From Hyphomicrobium sp. ghe19 (lineage in GTDB: Bacteria; Pseudomonadota; Alphaproteobacteria; Rhizobiales; Hyphomicrobiaceae): a DNA stretch of 64,000 bases. This document shows, piece by piece, positions 17,641 through 26,829 of the stretch. Each line of letters starts with the position of its first letter. Positions within the stretch are counted from its first letter, which is position 1. Location: assembly GCF_902712875.1 (NCBI RefSeq), contig NZ_LR743509.1, forward strand, positions 1,550,001-1,614,000, given 5' to 3'. The translations under genes and the position numbers were made by a program. The notes beneath the pieces were generated by a model. That model searched no databases. It saw only the letters and a program-made list of their open reading frames with translations, and was not told where the DNA came from.

Positions 17641-17815
17641 GTCGGCAGGTCTCCTGGCTCGCGGGTCCTAGCGTCTCGACCAGCCTTCCCGGAAATGGTG
17701 TTCCAGTGGCATTGGGGTCGAGGGCTCGCCGCTTACAGTTGCGGGGGCAGCCGCGGCATTTGGCATTGTGCCAGCACCGCATTCCCTATTGATCCCTTGC
17801 GGGAACCGACACGGT
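17641..17815 (-). promoter_or_regulatory. Cobalamin (AdoCbl) riboswitch upstream of the TonB receptor
   Basis: On the minus strand the leader contains the conserved core: GCCCCCGCAACTGTAAGCGG, a CCACTG element, GGGAAGGC, and the closing CCAGGAGACCTGCC. These match the RF00174-type consensus in order and spacing. It begins near 17815 and ends about 125 bases before the receptor start. In this class, binding of B12 normally lowers expression of downstream genes, so receptor and PepSY protein should be made when cobalamin is scarce. Confidence 0.92.
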
Positions 17816-17931
17816 TTAAATTCTCTACTTGGCTGACCGAGTCAATCGATTGAGTCCGAATTGGAAACATATGTGCTCGCAACGACACAATGTTTGTTGG
17901 TCAGCGCTGATTTGACTCTGTGAGCGGTCGC

Positions 17932-18534
17932 TTAGGCTTTATAGCCCTGAGATATAAAATCCATGAGCTGGTTCAGTTGCCGAGTTACAGCGCCGGAATC
18001 GCCATCGTCGAGCGCATAAAAATCGAAGCGCTCGTTGCTCGCCAAGTTCGGCAATAGCGCTGGCAGCGAACTTTCGAAAAACACGCGACTACCATCGCCT
18101 GTGGCATTCGTTTCGGCTTCGCTTCGCCCATGCGTGACGATGACGGTCATGCGCGTAATGCTCCTGAGCAGCGGCTGAAGGTTTTGGCCGTCGAAGGTGA
18201 ATGCCACATCCGGGCGCCAGACGCGGTCGAAATAGCCCTTCAGCATCGCCGGAATTGCGAACATCCAAATGGGCAAAATGAAAATCAATTCGTGTGCCGA
18301 CTGGAGATCTGTAACGAGCCTACGAATATCTTCAGGAATGCCGCCGGATGGATAAGATGAAAACTCGTGTCCCGAGGTTACGGGGTTGAAGTTCAAACGA
18401 TAGAGATCATTGACGACGGCCGTCGTGTTCCGTGCTGCAAGCGCCGCGATTGCGCGTTCCGCAATCTGCCCGCAAAGACTGTTTGGCTCCGGGTGACACG
18501 TCACAAGAAGGCAGGTGCTTGGGGAACCAGTCAT
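17932..18534 (-). CDS. Flavodoxin-fold NAD(P)H oxidoreductase
   Basis: About 200 residues from ATG 18534 (TTG 18546 in frame is an alternative; neither has a good ribosome-binding site). N-terminal LLVTCHPEPNSLC and the central LIFILPIWMFAIPAMLKGYFDRVW are hallmarks of the flavodoxin_2 / NAD(P)H:quinone oxidoreductase (MdaB/KefF-like) family, which binds FMN or FAD and reduces quinones or similar acceptors by two electrons. Encoded alone between the riboswitch and metE. Confidence 0.85.
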   Translation of the reverse strand: MTGSPSTCLLVTCHPEPNSLCGQIAERAIAALAARNTTAVVNDLYRLNFNPVTSGHEFSSYPSGGIPEDIRRLVTDLQSAHELIFILPIWMFAIPAMLKGYFDRVWRPDVAFTFDGQNLQPLLRSITRMTVIVTHGRSEAETNATGDGSRVFFESSLPALLPNLASNERFDFYALDDGDSGAVTRQLNQLMDFISQGYKA

Positions 18535-18608
18535 AGCGTCCGTCAATTGGAAGCCGTGCGGATAGAGACAGAAGGATCGGTCTCGATCCGCAGGGCATGA
18601 GTTTCTGT

Positions 18609-20969
18609 CTACGCGCTTTCGCGCATCGTCTTGGCTGCTTCAACCATATTCTTGAGCGCAGGCAGCACTTCTTCCCACTTTCGGGTCTTGAGGCCGCAAT
18701 CAGGATTGATCCAAATCTGCTCGGGTACGAGATGAGCGCGCGCTTTGCCGATCAGGTCCGTCATATCGTGGACATGGGGACAGCGGGGTGAGTGGATGTC
18801 GTACACCCCAGGGCCGATCTCGTTCGGATACCGGAAATCCGAGAACGCTTCGAGTAATTCCATCTGCGACCGCGAGGTTTCGATCGAGATGACGTCGGCG
18901 TCGAGTGCAGCGATCGCTGGCATAATGTCATTGAACTCGCAGTAGCACATATGGGTGTGAATTTGCGTCTGGTCGGCCGCGCCGCCTGCTGCCAGTCGAA
19001 AGCACTCGACCGCCCAGCGGAGATAAGCATCCCAATGCGCGCGCCTTAGCGGCAGGCCTTCGCGTAGTGCGGGCTCGTCGATCTGGATAATTCCGATCCC
19101 GACTTTTTCGAGATCGGCAACCTCGTCGCGGATCGCGAGTGCAATTTGCCTGCACGTCACCGAACGAGGTTGATCGTCGCGTACGAACGACCATTGTAGG
19201 ATCGTCACCGGACCTGTCAGCATGCCCTTGACAGGTTTGTTCGTGAGCGACTGGGCGTAAGCCGACCAGCCGACGGTCATTGGCTTCGGGCGGGAGACGT
19301 CGCCAAAAATGACCGGCGGCTTTACATAGCGCGTGCCGTAGGACTGCACCCATGCGTTCTGGGTGAATGCAAATCCGGAAAGTTGCTCGCCGAAATATTC
19401 AACCATATCGTTGCGCTCGAACTCGCCGTGAACGAGCACGTCGATGTCTAGCTCTTCCTGGATGCGGATGGCCTTCTCGGTCGCCTCGCGCAAAAACGTA
19501 TCGTAGGCGGTGTCAACGAGATCGCCGCGCCGATGTGCCGCCCGGGCTTTGCGAACCTCCTCGGTTTGAGGGAATGATCCGATCGTCGTTGTCGGGAATT
19601 TTGGCAGCGAAAGTCGCTTCCGTTGCGTATCGTGCCGTGCGGCATACGGGCTTGATCGCTGCGCATCTCGTGGCGTGACGGCCGCTAGCCGCGCCGCAAC
19701 ATTGGCATCGTGAACGCGAGGCGATGTCGAACGTGACTTCACAGCGGCGTCGCTCGCATCGAAGGCCTCGGCGGCGGCTGACCTGCACTGGCTCGCGGCA
19801 CGCGTCAGCACCTCGATCTCCAAAAGCTTTTGCTTTGCGAAAGCGAGCCAGGATTTCAAGTCGGCGTCGAGTTTGGTTTCGGTAGCGAGATCGACGGGCG
19901 CGTGCAGCAACGAGCATGATGGCGCAATCTGTAGATTGTCGCGGCCGCGTGATGTGATCGCCTTTTCGGCGAGCTTGAATGCCTCGCTGAGATCGGCGCG
20001 CCAGATGTTCCGGCCATCGACGACGCCAAGCGAAAGGACTCGCGTGCGCGGCCAGACGGACAGTACGGTATCGAGTTGCTCGGGCGCGCGTACGAGATCG
20101 ACATGAAGGCCTTGCACAGGCAGCGAGGCCGCGAGTGACAAATTATCGCCGAGCTTTTCGAAATAGGTCGCGAGGAGAATCTTCACGCGGCTGCCGGCGA
20201 GGGCTTGATAGGCCGCGCCGAGTGCGTTGCGCTGTGCATCGGTCAAATCGAGCGCAAGTATCGGCTCGTCGATTTGCACCCAGTCGGCACCCGCATCTGC
20301 GAGAGCTGCAAGTACGTCGCCGTAGACAGGAAGCAGACGATCAAGAAGCGTGAGCGGCTCAAGATCGGGACACTTTGCCTTCCCAAGAGAAAGATAGGTC
20401 ACGGGTCCGATCAAAACCGGACGCGTGTGGATGCCAAGCGCTTTGGCTTCCTTGAATTCATCAATGGGCTTGCGCGATGCAAGACGAAATTCCTGACCCT
20501 CGTAGAACTCGGGCACGATGTAATGATAATTGGTATCGAACCATTTCGTCATTTCCATCGCGGGAGCGACGGCGGACCCTCGCGCCATGGCGAAGTAGGT
20601 ATCGAGATCGACTGAGCCAAGGCTTTCGGCGGCTTCGGCAACATCGGCCATCATCGCGTAGGCATTCGCGGTGCGCACGGACAAGGCAATTCGCCCGCCG
20701 TTCGCAGCGGCGCTGGAGCGATATCGCGGGGGTATGGCTCCGACCATCGCGGTGGTGTCGAGGACTTGGTCGTAGAAGGAGAAATCGTTCGACGGAACAA
20801 TCTCAATTCCGGCGTCCCGTTGCAGACGCCAATGACGCTCACGAAGCTCTGCTCCGGTCTTGCGGAGCGTCACGTAATCGATCTCGCCTTTCCAGTAGGA
20901 TTCCGTCGCCTTTTTCAGCTCGCGCTTGAGGCCAATGCGGGGGAAGCCAAGGTTTGCGGATTGAACCAT
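18609..20969 (-). CDS. metE: Cobalamin-independent methionine synthase
   Basis: 786 residues, the usual MetE length (two similar barrels). It transfers the methyl group of 5-methyltetrahydropteroyl-triglutamate to homocysteine without B12. Zinc ligands are visible in HMCYCEFND (His and Cys), the Glu of SIETSRSQ and the Cys of NPDCGLKTR near the C-terminus. The N-terminal motif NLGFPRIGLKRELKKA and the substrate-binding TTIGSFPQTEEVR at mid-length are also typical. Transcribed after a thioesterase gene 42 bases upstream; no riboswitch directly precedes it. Confidence 0.97.
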   Translation of the reverse strand: MVQSANLGFPRIGLKRELKKATESYWKGEIDYVTLRKTGAELRERHWRLQRDAGIEIVPSNDFSFYDQVLDTTAMVGAIPPRYRSSAAANGGRIALSVRTANAYAMMADVAEAAESLGSVDLDTYFAMARGSAVAPAMEMTKWFDTNYHYIVPEFYEGQEFRLASRKPIDEFKEAKALGIHTRPVLIGPVTYLSLGKAKCPDLEPLTLLDRLLPVYGDVLAALADAGADWVQIDEPILALDLTDAQRNALGAAYQALAGSRVKILLATYFEKLGDNLSLAASLPVQGLHVDLVRAPEQLDTVLSVWPRTRVLSLGVVDGRNIWRADLSEAFKLAEKAITSRGRDNLQIAPSCSLLHAPVDLATETKLDADLKSWLAFAKQKLLEIEVLTRAASQCRSAAAEAFDASDAAVKSRSTSPRVHDANVAARLAAVTPRDAQRSSPYAARHDTQRKRLSLPKFPTTTIGSFPQTEEVRKARAAHRRGDLVDTAYDTFLREATEKAIRIQEELDIDVLVHGEFERNDMVEYFGEQLSGFAFTQNAWVQSYGTRYVKPPVIFGDVSRPKPMTVGWSAYAQSLTNKPVKGMLTGPVTILQWSFVRDDQPRSVTCRQIALAIRDEVADLEKVGIGIIQIDEPALREGLPLRRAHWDAYLRWAVECFRLAAGGAADQTQIHTHMCYCEFNDIMPAIAALDADVISIETSRSQMELLEAFSDFRYPNEIGPGVYDIHSPRCPHVHDMTDLIGKARAHLVPEQIWINPDCGLKTRKWEEVLPALKNMVEAAKTMRESA

Positions 20970-21011
20970 CGTATGCGTGCCTTTCGGGAGTAGGTGAAAT
21001 TCAGCGGCGTT

Positions 21012-21386
21012 TTAGCGGTCGATCGCGATCGGGCGGCCGTCTTCATCAATTGCGACCATCTCGAAGCTGCCTCTCATGGCGAGCTTCCCGTCCGACTTGC
21101 CGAGCGTTTCGGCGATCACGTCGACCTTGACCGTCATCGAAGTGCGGCCGACCCGTTCGACGCGCGCCACTAACTCGACGAGCTGACCGACGGCGACCGG
21201 CATATGGAAATCGACGCGGTCCGATCGCGCCATCACCACGCTGCCGCCGGCGCGCCGGGCGGCGGCGATGGCTGCCGCCTTGCTCATCAGGTTCAAGGCC
21301 GTGCCCCCGAACAGCGTGCCGTAATGGTTGGCCTGCTCGGGAAACACGATCTCGACAAAGCGCGTCTCGGCGGGATCGGGTATCAT
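21012..21386 (-). CDS. Acyl-CoA thioesterase (YciA-like hotdog)
   Basis: 124 residues forming a single hotdog domain: NHYGTLFGGTALNLMSKAA holds the helix-capping motif with the catalytic-type Asn/Gly region, followed by RSDRVDFHMPVAVGQLVELVARV. YciA/BFIT-type enzymes hydrolyse short- to long-chain acyl-CoAs in the cytoplasm. Its start lies 4 bases after the stop of a small conserved gene and its end 42 bases before metE, so it may be co-transcribed with aceA and metE. Confidence 0.9.
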   Translation of the reverse strand: MIPDPAETRFVEIVFPEQANHYGTLFGGTALNLMSKAAAIAAARRAGGSVVMARSDRVDFHMPVAVGQLVELVARVERVGRTSMTVKVDVIAETLGKSDGKLAMRGSFEMVAIDEDGRPIAIDR

Positions 21387-21390
21387 TTGC

Positions 21391-21633
21391 TCAGTCCTTG
21401 GAGCGTTCGACGAGCTTGACGATAGGGATCATCTGATCGCCCCATTGCCCACGACCGTTGTGAACTCGGTGAACTCGCATCAGTTCAATCGACGCTCCCG
21501 CATCCACTGCTTGATGGATTTGCAAGTTGAGGCGATGAACCGTATCGGCCACCTTGCGGATCGCCACGTCGACGTCAGGGGCTTTCGGACCGTTGAATGG
21601 CTCAGGCATATTGATCACTTCTGCGGTTTTCAC
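21391..21633 (-). CDS. Small protein between aceA and the thioesterase gene
   Basis: 80 residues if started at GTG 21633, which has GAGAG about 9 bases upstream; ATG 21609 (72 residues) is the alternative. Residues 20-60 are helical with the pattern DVAIRKVADTVHRLNLQIHQAVDAG. The end carries a compact GRGQWGDQMIPIVKLVE segment. No motif tells the function. Tight spacing on both sides (40 bases after aceA, 4 bases before the thioesterase) argues that it is translated in the aceA operon. Confidence 0.65.
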   Translation of the reverse strand: MKTAEVINMPEPFNGPKAPDVDVAIRKVADTVHRLNLQIHQAVDAGASIELMRVHRVHNGRGQWGDQMIPIVKLVERSKD

Positions 21634-21673
21634 GGGATGGCTCTCTCGGGTTTTGTTGGGGCGAAAGGCTGCG

Positions 21674-22978
21674 CTATTCCGCAGCCGGCAGGATTCGCTC
21701 GGTATGGAATTGCGCCGTTTCGGTCGATTCCGACATCGCGGTCGTCGAAGATTTGCCGCCCGTGATGGCAAGTGAAACGGCATCGAAATAGCCCGTGCCG
21801 ACCTCGCGCTGATGCCGTGTTGCCGTGTAGCCTTCGGCTTCGCTTGCAAATTCCGCCTGCTGGAGTTGGGAATAAGCAGCCATGCCGCGGTCGCGATAGC
21901 CGCGAGCCAATTCGAACATGCCGTAGTTCAGCTGATGGAATCCGGCGAGCGTGACGAACTGGAACTTGTAACCCATGGCGCCGAGTTCGCTCTGGAACTT
22001 TGCGATGGTCGTGGGATCGAGTTTTTTCTGCCAGTTAAAGGATGGCGAGCAGTTATAAGCGAGCTTCTTGCCGGGGAACTTCGCATGAATCGCTTCGGCG
22101 AAACGGCGGGCATCGGCGAGGTTCGGCGTGGACGTCTCCCACCATAACAGATCCGCGTAGGGCGCATATGCCAAGCCGCGCGCAATGCAGGCGTCGACGC
22201 CGTTGCGCAATGTGTAGAAGCCTTCCGGCGTGCGCTCGCCTTTGACGATGAATTCGCGGTCGCGTTCGTCGATGTCGGAGGTGATCAGCTTCGCAGATTC
22301 CGCATCCGTTCGCGCGATGATGAGGGTTGCTACGCCCATGACGTCGGCCGCAAGCCTGGCAGCGACAAGATTGCGAATGTGCGCTGCTGTCGGGATTAAG
22401 ACTTTGCCGCCAAGGTGGCCGCACTTTTTCTCTGACGCGAGCTGATCCTCGAAATGAACGCCGGCGACACCGGCCTCGATATAAGCCTTCATGATCTCAA
22501 AGGAGTTCAGCGGGCCGCCAAAGCCTGCTTCGGCGTCGGCGACGATGGGTGCGAACCAAGTGGCGACGCTGGATTTGCCTTCCATGTGCTCGATCTGATC
22601 GGCGCGCTGAAGCGTCCGATTGATGCGACGGGCCAGCTCCGGCCCAGCGTTCGCCGGATAGAGGCTTTGATCCGGATACATGGCGCTCGCTGTGTTGGCG
22701 TCGGCCGCGACCTGCCATCCGGAGAGGTAAATGGCCTTCAGACCGGCTCGCACCATCTGCATCGCCTGATTGCCGGTGACGGCACCAAGCGCATGGACGT
22801 AGGGCTCCGCATTCAAAAGATGCCACAGGCGCTTGGCGGCGATGTCAGCGAGCGTGTGACGGATCGGAACGGAGCCTCGCAGCTTTTTGACGTCATCAAT
22901 TGAGTATGGACGCTCGATGCCATTGAACCGGTCGGGGGCGGCGTCGATCCCGAGTTGAATCATTTCCGACGTATTCAT
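21674..22978 (-). CDS. aceA: Isocitrate lyase
   Basis: 434 residues from ATG 22978 (GAGG 8 bases upstream); the frame stays open further upstream into the regulator but without coding character. Active-site motif [10 protein letters not shown] with the catalytic Cys is present, as are the preceding [12 protein letters not shown] and the family's WWETSTPNL block. It splits isocitrate to glyoxylate and succinate, opening the glyoxylate shunt for growth on acetate or C2 units. Divergent from a ScfR/RamB-type regulator and sharing its operator-like region. Confidence 0.96.
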   Translation of the reverse strand: MNTSEMIQLGIDAAPDRFNGIERPYSIDDVKKLRGSVPIRHTLADIAAKRLWHLLNAEPYVHALGAVTGNQAMQMVRAGLKAIYLSGWQVAADANTASAMYPDQSLYPANAGPELARRINRTLQRADQIEHMEGKSSVATWFAPIVADAEAGFGGPLNSFEIMKAYIEAGVAGVHFEDQLASEKKCGHLGGKVLIPTAAHIRNLVAARLAADVMGVATLIIARTDAESAKLITSDIDERDREFIVKGERTPEGFYTLRNGVDACIARGLAYAPYADLLWWETSTPNLADARRFAEAIHAKFPGKKLAYNCSPSFNWQKKLDPTTIAKFQSELGAMGYKFQFVTLAGFHQLNYGMFELARGYRDRGMAAYSQLQQAEFASEAEGYTATRHQREVGTGYFDAVSLAITGGKSSTTAMSESTETAQFHTERILPAAE

Positions 22979-23010
22979 GGCTTGATCCTCGCTTGCCAAA
23001 TGATCCGATG

Positions 23011-23101
23011 TTCGCAATATCCGCATTCCGGAAGCGCGCGAAACGCCTGAATTTGTGGAGATTTGCAAGGCAATGGATGCGAATTTGCAAATTTTGCGAA
23101 T
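23011..23101. promoter_or_regulatory. Divergent aceA/regulator control region with repeated TTYGCAA motifs
   Basis: Between aceA and the ScfR-like gene there are several related sites: TTCGCAATATCCGCA (23011-23025), TTTGCAAG (23062-23069) and TTTGCAAATTTTGCGAA (23084-23100), the last containing the palindrome ATTTGCAAAT. They resemble the TTTGCAAA half-site known for RamB, the relative that controls glyoxylate genes in Corynebacterium. The regulator probably binds here and controls both itself and aceA. Binding is inferred. Confidence 0.6.
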
Positions 23102-23113
23102 GCGGAGGCTCGC

Positions 23114-24532
23114 ATGAGAAAAGCCTTCATGGGCGTCCGCTTGAAGCGGCTGCGTGAGGAGCGTGGCCTGACGCAGGTCGCGTTGGCGCGGGCGCTGGAA
23201 CTCTCTCCGAGCTATCTCAATCAGCTCGAAAAAAATCAGCGGCCGCTGACGGTTCCGATCCTGCTCAAGATCAACGCCGTGTTCGGCGTCGATGTGCAGC
23301 TTTTCTCGGAAGACGAAGAGGCGCGCTTGATTGCCGACCTGAAAGAGGTGCTGGCAGATCCGGGACTTGGCGAACAGATCGCGTTGACGGAAATTCGCGA
23401 GATTGCATCGAACATGCCGGCTATTGGGCGGGCGCTTGTCGCTCTCCACACGCGCGGCCAGCAGGCATCCGAGCGAGCCGATGCGCTTGCGTCACGTTTT
23501 GGACTTGAGGCGAGCGACATCGAGCCTGCACCTCTGATGCCCTACGAACAGGTGCGTGATTATTTCTACGCTCATCACAATTACATCGCGGAGTTGGACG
23601 AAGCCGCCGAGAAATTGTTTGGTCGGGCGAAGCTTGTCATCGGCGACGTGGCGTCCGGGCTCAAGGATTATCTTCGCGCCAAGCACAGTGTTGACGTCAT
23701 CGTTGCGCCCGCGATGGATGCACTTTCACCACAGCGGCGGTTCCATCGCGCCCAGCGAACGCTCGAACTTGCGGCAAACCTCACACCCGGACAACAGGCT
23801 TTCGAGATGGCAACACAGCTTGCCTTCATCGAGATGGGAGATGTCCTCGATGCGCTCGCCGAGGATGCGGCGTCGGGAAGCGAAGAGACTTTGCGCCTGG
23901 CGCGCATTGGCCTCGCGAACCACTTCGCCGGCGCGCTGTCGATGCCGTACAAGCCGTTTCTCGAAACGGCAGAAACATTGCGATACGATATCGATCTGCT
24001 TGGCCAAAGGTTCGGCGTCGGCTTTGAAACGGTTTGCCATCGTCTCAGTGCATTGCAGCGTCCGGAAGCGCGCGGCGTACCTTTTTTCTTCGTCCGCGTC
24101 GATCGCGCCGGAAACATTTCAAAACGTCAGTCGGCGACCGATTTCCATTTCTCGCGAGTCGGCGGGTCTTGTCCGCTGTGGAATGTCTATGAGGCCTTCT
24201 CGACACCGGGGCGCATTCTGACCCAGCTTGCGCGAATGCCGGACGGGCGGACCTATCTTTGGATTGCCCGCACCGTCTCGCGCGGACACGGCGGTTACGG
24301 GACACCCGTCAAAACCTTTGCGATCGGTCTTGGCTGCGACTTGAGCCACGCGGGCCGCCTTGTTTATGCGAAAGGCCTGGATCTTTCTGATGCGGATGCG
24401 GCAGTTCCGATCGGCGCCGGCTGCAAGGTGTGCGAGCGGCCGAATTGTCCGCAGCGTGCGTTCCCTCCCATCGGGCGTCGAACCGCAGTGGATGAGAATG
24501 AGAGGCCTTTTACGCCATATCCTGTTATCTAG
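23114..24532 (+). CDS. ScfR/RamB-type short-chain acyl-CoA metabolism regulator
   Basis: 472 residues from ATG 23114 with GGAGG 5 bases before it. Residues 4-65 are an XRE-type helix-turn-helix ([37 protein letters not shown]). Residues ~150-280 are ImmA/IrrE-like but lack a clear HExxH metal site. The C-terminus carries the DUF2083 signature with a Cys cluster ([21 protein letters not shown]). Relatives sense short-chain acyl-CoAs and control glyoxylate, propionate or ethylmalonyl-CoA genes. It is divergent from aceA and upstream of prpC, both carrying similar operator-like motifs. Confidence 0.9.
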   Translation: MRKAFMGVRLKRLREERGLTQVALARALELSPSYLNQLEKNQRPLTVPILLKINAVFGVDVQLFSEDEEARLIADLKEVLADPGLGEQIALTEIREIASNMPAIGRALVALHTRGQQASERADALASRFGLEASDIEPAPLMPYEQVRDYFYAHHNYIAELDEAAEKLFGRAKLVIGDVASGLKDYLRAKHSVDVIVAPAMDALSPQRRFHRAQRTLELAANLTPGQQAFEMATQLAFIEMGDVLDALAEDAASGSEETLRLARIGLANHFAGALSMPYKPFLETAETLRYDIDLLGQRFGVGFETVCHRLSALQRPEARGVPFFFVRVDRAGNISKRQSATDFHFSRVGGSCPLWNVYEAFSTPGRILTQLARMPDGRTYLWIARTVSRGHGGYGTPVKTFAIGLGCDLSHAGRLVYAKGLDLSDADAAVPIGAGCKVCERPNCPQRAFPPIGRRTAVDENERPFTPYPVI

Positions 24533-24555
24533 TTCTTGCCCATCGAGAGATTACG

Positions 24556-25053
24556 ATGCTTTCAGCGACGACCGATATCAGTGATCGTTTCGGTGACGAG
24601 GCGCGCGTATTAGGGCCCAATCTCCTCGATTTCGGCAGCAGAACGCGCTTTCGCGGTTCCGCCGTCACGATCAAATGTTTCGAAGATAACTCGCGTATCA
24701 AGGAGACGCTCGCTTCTCCCGGTCACGGCAAGGTTCTTGTCGTCGATGGCGGTGCGAGCAAACGTTGCGCGTTGTTGGGCGACATGATTGCGAGGGATGC
24801 GGTCGCCAACGGCTGGGAAGGTATCGTCATAAGCGGGTGCGTACGCGATATCGCCGTGTTGAAGACATTGAATATTGCCATCAAGGCGCTCGGCGCGACG
24901 CCACGCCGTTCGACCCGCCGTGATGAAGGCACGCGCGACATTCCAATAACCATCGCGGGTACAGCGATAAACGCTGGCGATATGGTCATCGGCGACGAGG
25001 ACGGCGTCGTCATTCTAGCGCCTGAGCAAGGCGAAGAACTGATAGCGAAGTGA
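24556..25053 (+). CDS. rraA: RraA-family protein (RNase E activity regulator)
   Basis: 165 residues starting 23 bases after the regulator gene. It aligns closely from memory with E. coli RraA: FGSRTRFRGSAVTIKCFEDN, GKVLVVDGGASKRCALLGD and WEGIVISGCVRD. RraA forms a ring trimer and inhibits RNase E. The same fold, with the GxxRD motif, serves as 4-hydroxy-4-methyl-2-oxoglutarate/oxaloacetate aldolase in other members, so a metabolic role near aceA and prpC remains possible. Confidence 0.88.
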   Translation: MLSATTDISDRFGDEARVLGPNLLDFGSRTRFRGSAVTIKCFEDNSRIKETLASPGHGKVLVVDGGASKRCALLGDMIARDAVANGWEGIVISGCVRDIAVLKTLNIAIKALGATPRRSTRRDEGTRDIPITIAGTAINAGDMVIGDEDGVVILAPEQGEELIAK

Positions 25054-25093
25054 GCGTTCGCTTTTCTCCCGTTTGCCGATTCACCGAGCCGGC

Positions 25094-25110
25094 TTCGCAA
25101 ATCTTCGCAT
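25094..25110. promoter_or_regulatory. TTCGCAAATCTTCGCAT motif upstream of prpC
   Basis: This 17-base element, about 120 bases before the prpC start, matches the aceA/regulator motif in its first eleven positions (TTYGCAAATYT) and again has a downstream GC-containing half. It suggests that the ScfR-like protein also controls prpC. Based on visual comparison of the few copies in this window. Confidence 0.5.
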
Positions 25111-25226
25111 TTTCAGCGCTTTCGTAAATTGCCGCTGTCCCTTGATACTTCGTGGAACGCAAGCGCCGCGGGGTGCTTGCGGCGGGCAATTTTGCCGAAC
25201 GTCACGACAGCTCTTGGAGAACATCG

Positions 25227-26411
25227 ATGGCTTCTGATCTCGCTAACCTTGAAAGACCGGCTCAGAAAAAGTCGGTTGCGCTCTCGGGGGTCGTTGCCGG
25301 ATCGACCGCCGTATCCTCGGTCATCCCCGGCGGCGATCACCTCAGGTATCGCGGCTATGACGTTCGTGACCTGGCGATGGGCTGCTCGTTCGAAGAGGTG
25401 GCGCACCTTCTCATTTACGGCACGCTGCCATCGGCGGAAGAGCTCGCGACGTACCAGAGGAAATTGCGCGCTCAGCGCAATTTTCCGCTCGCCGCGAGGC
25501 GCGCCCTCGAAGCTCTGCCCGCCGCCGCGCACCCGATGGATGTCTTGCGCACTGGCGTGTCGGCGCTCGGATGCGTCTTTCCGGAATCGCCAGATCAAAA
25601 GGCCGAGAACGCGCGCGCTATCGCTGATCGCCTGATTGCATCGGCGCCCTCGATGCTGCTCTATTGGTATCATTTCTCGGGCAGCGGCCGCAGCATCGAC
25701 GTCGAGACGGATGATGACACCGTCGCCGGGCATTTCCTCACGCTGTTGCACGGACGGGCGTCGCACCACCACCAAGTCCGCGCGCTACAGGCTTCACTGG
25801 TGCTTTACGGCGAACATGAGTTCAACGCATCGACGTTCACCGCGCGCTCGATTGCGGCGACGGGCTCTGATTTCTATTCCGCAATCAGCGGAGCCATCGG
25901 TGCGCTGCGTGGCACCAAGCATGGCGGCGCCAATCAGGCCGCGTATGAGGTCATCACGCGCTATAGAACGGCGGACGAAGCCGAGGTCGATGTGCGCGAG
26001 CGGGTGGCCAACAAGCAGGTCGTGATGGGGTTTGGCCATCCGGTGTATCGGATTTCGGACCCGCGCACTGAAGTCCTGCGTACGTTGGCGAATGAACTGG
26101 CCGATCGCTCGAACGATCACAAAGTGATGTCCATCGCCGAACGGATCGAGGTCGTGATGGCCGACTCCAAGAACATGTTCGCCAATGTGGATTGGTATAG
26201 CGCCGTGCTTTACGATCTTCTGGGTATCCCGGCCTCGATGTTCACGCCGATTTTCGCAATGGCCCGCATAGCCGGCTGGAGCGCTCACATCATCGAGCAG
26301 CGCGAGGACAACAAGATCATTCGTCCGACCGCCGACTACGTCGGCCCGGAAAGCCGTGTCTTCGTCTCGCTTTCCGAGCGCGGGATGCCGGCCCGCTGGC
26401 GCGCCGCCTGA
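25227..26411 (+). CDS. prpC: 2-methylcitrate synthase
   Basis: 394 residues from ATG 25227 with GGAGA upstream. It is very close to E. coli Prp[20 protein letters not shown] at the start, [46 protein letters not shown] with the catalytic His, and [15 protein letters not shown]. It condenses propionyl-CoA with oxaloacetate in the methylcitrate cycle. prpB and prpD are not adjacent. Stands downstream of the ScfR-like gene and rraA. Confidence 0.95.
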   Translation: MASDLANLERPAQKKSVALSGVVAGSTAVSSVIPGGDHLRYRGYDVRDLAMGCSFEEVAHLLIYGTLPSAEELATYQRKLRAQRNFPLAARRALEALPAAAHPMDVLRTGVSALGCVFPESPDQKAENARAIADRLIASAPSMLLYWYHFSGSGRSIDVETDDDTVAGHFLTLLHGRASHHHQVRALQASLVLYGEHEFNASTFTARSIAATGSDFYSAISGAIGALRGTKHGGANQAAYEVITRYRTADEAEVDVRERVANKQVVMGFGHPVYRISDPRTEVLRTLANELADRSNDHKVMSIAERIEVVMADSKNMFANVDWYSAVLYDLLGIPASMFTPIFAMARIAGWSAHIIEQREDNKIIRPTADYVGPESRVFVSLSERGMPARWRAA

Positions 26412-26550
26412 GTGCGCGACGTCTTGCCATTGGAGAAGCGCAACAACACCTGGGGTAACTTTAGAATTCGCGCCACCACATATTGCGCATGCCCATTGGA
26501 ATCTGTCTTTATGAGGACATCATAGGTCGCTGGATTTCAACATTCAGCGC

Positions 26551-26712
26551 TAAGAGGGAACCCGGTGCGCATCGCTTTTCGAGCGGTGCAATCCCGGGAC
26601 TGCCCCCGCAACTGTGAGCGGCGAGTTCCTGTCGGATAAAGGTCACTGATGCTTCGCGTGTCGGGAAGGCCAGACAGAGAGCAGCGACCCGCGAGTCAGG
26701 AGACCTGCCTGT
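26551..26712 (+). promoter_or_regulatory. Cobalamin (AdoCbl) riboswitch upstream of nrdAB
   Basis: Contains the ordered core elements: AGGGAACCCGGTG at the 5' side, TGCCCCCGCAACTGTGAGCG, GGTCACTG, TCGGGAAGGC and GACCCGCGAGTCAGGAGACC, ending CTGCCTGT. It lies about 115 bases before the nrdA start. With bound B12 it should reduce nrdAB expression, as reported for nrdAB of Streptomyces. The downstream hairpin listed separately could be its expression platform. Confidence 0.93.
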
Positions 26713-26805
26713 GATGGTGTTTTCACGTCCTCGGGCGGGGTGTCCTGATGGATTGGTTCATCCCGCCATTGCGCGCGGATGAATGCGCGTACCATGCGGC
26801 CCAAG

Positions 26806-26822
26806 CCCCCTTTTTTCAGGGG
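26806..26822 (+). promoter_or_regulatory. Ribosome-site-sequestering hairpin before nrdA
   Basis: CCCC(C) at 26806-26810, a TTTTTTC loop and AGGGG at 26818-26822 can pair. The AGGGG is the only good ribosome-binding sequence for the nrdA ATG at 26830, 7 bases away. Such a hairpin next to a cobalamin riboswitch is a plausible translational expression platform. Pairing is read from sequence; no folding was computed. Confidence 0.6.
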
Positions 26823-26829
26823 TTTGCCG

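Noticed and set aside
20970..21011. Possible riboswitch or attenuator before metE
   Set aside because: Only 42 bases separate metE from the thioesterase gene, and no cobalamin or SAM riboswitch core is present.
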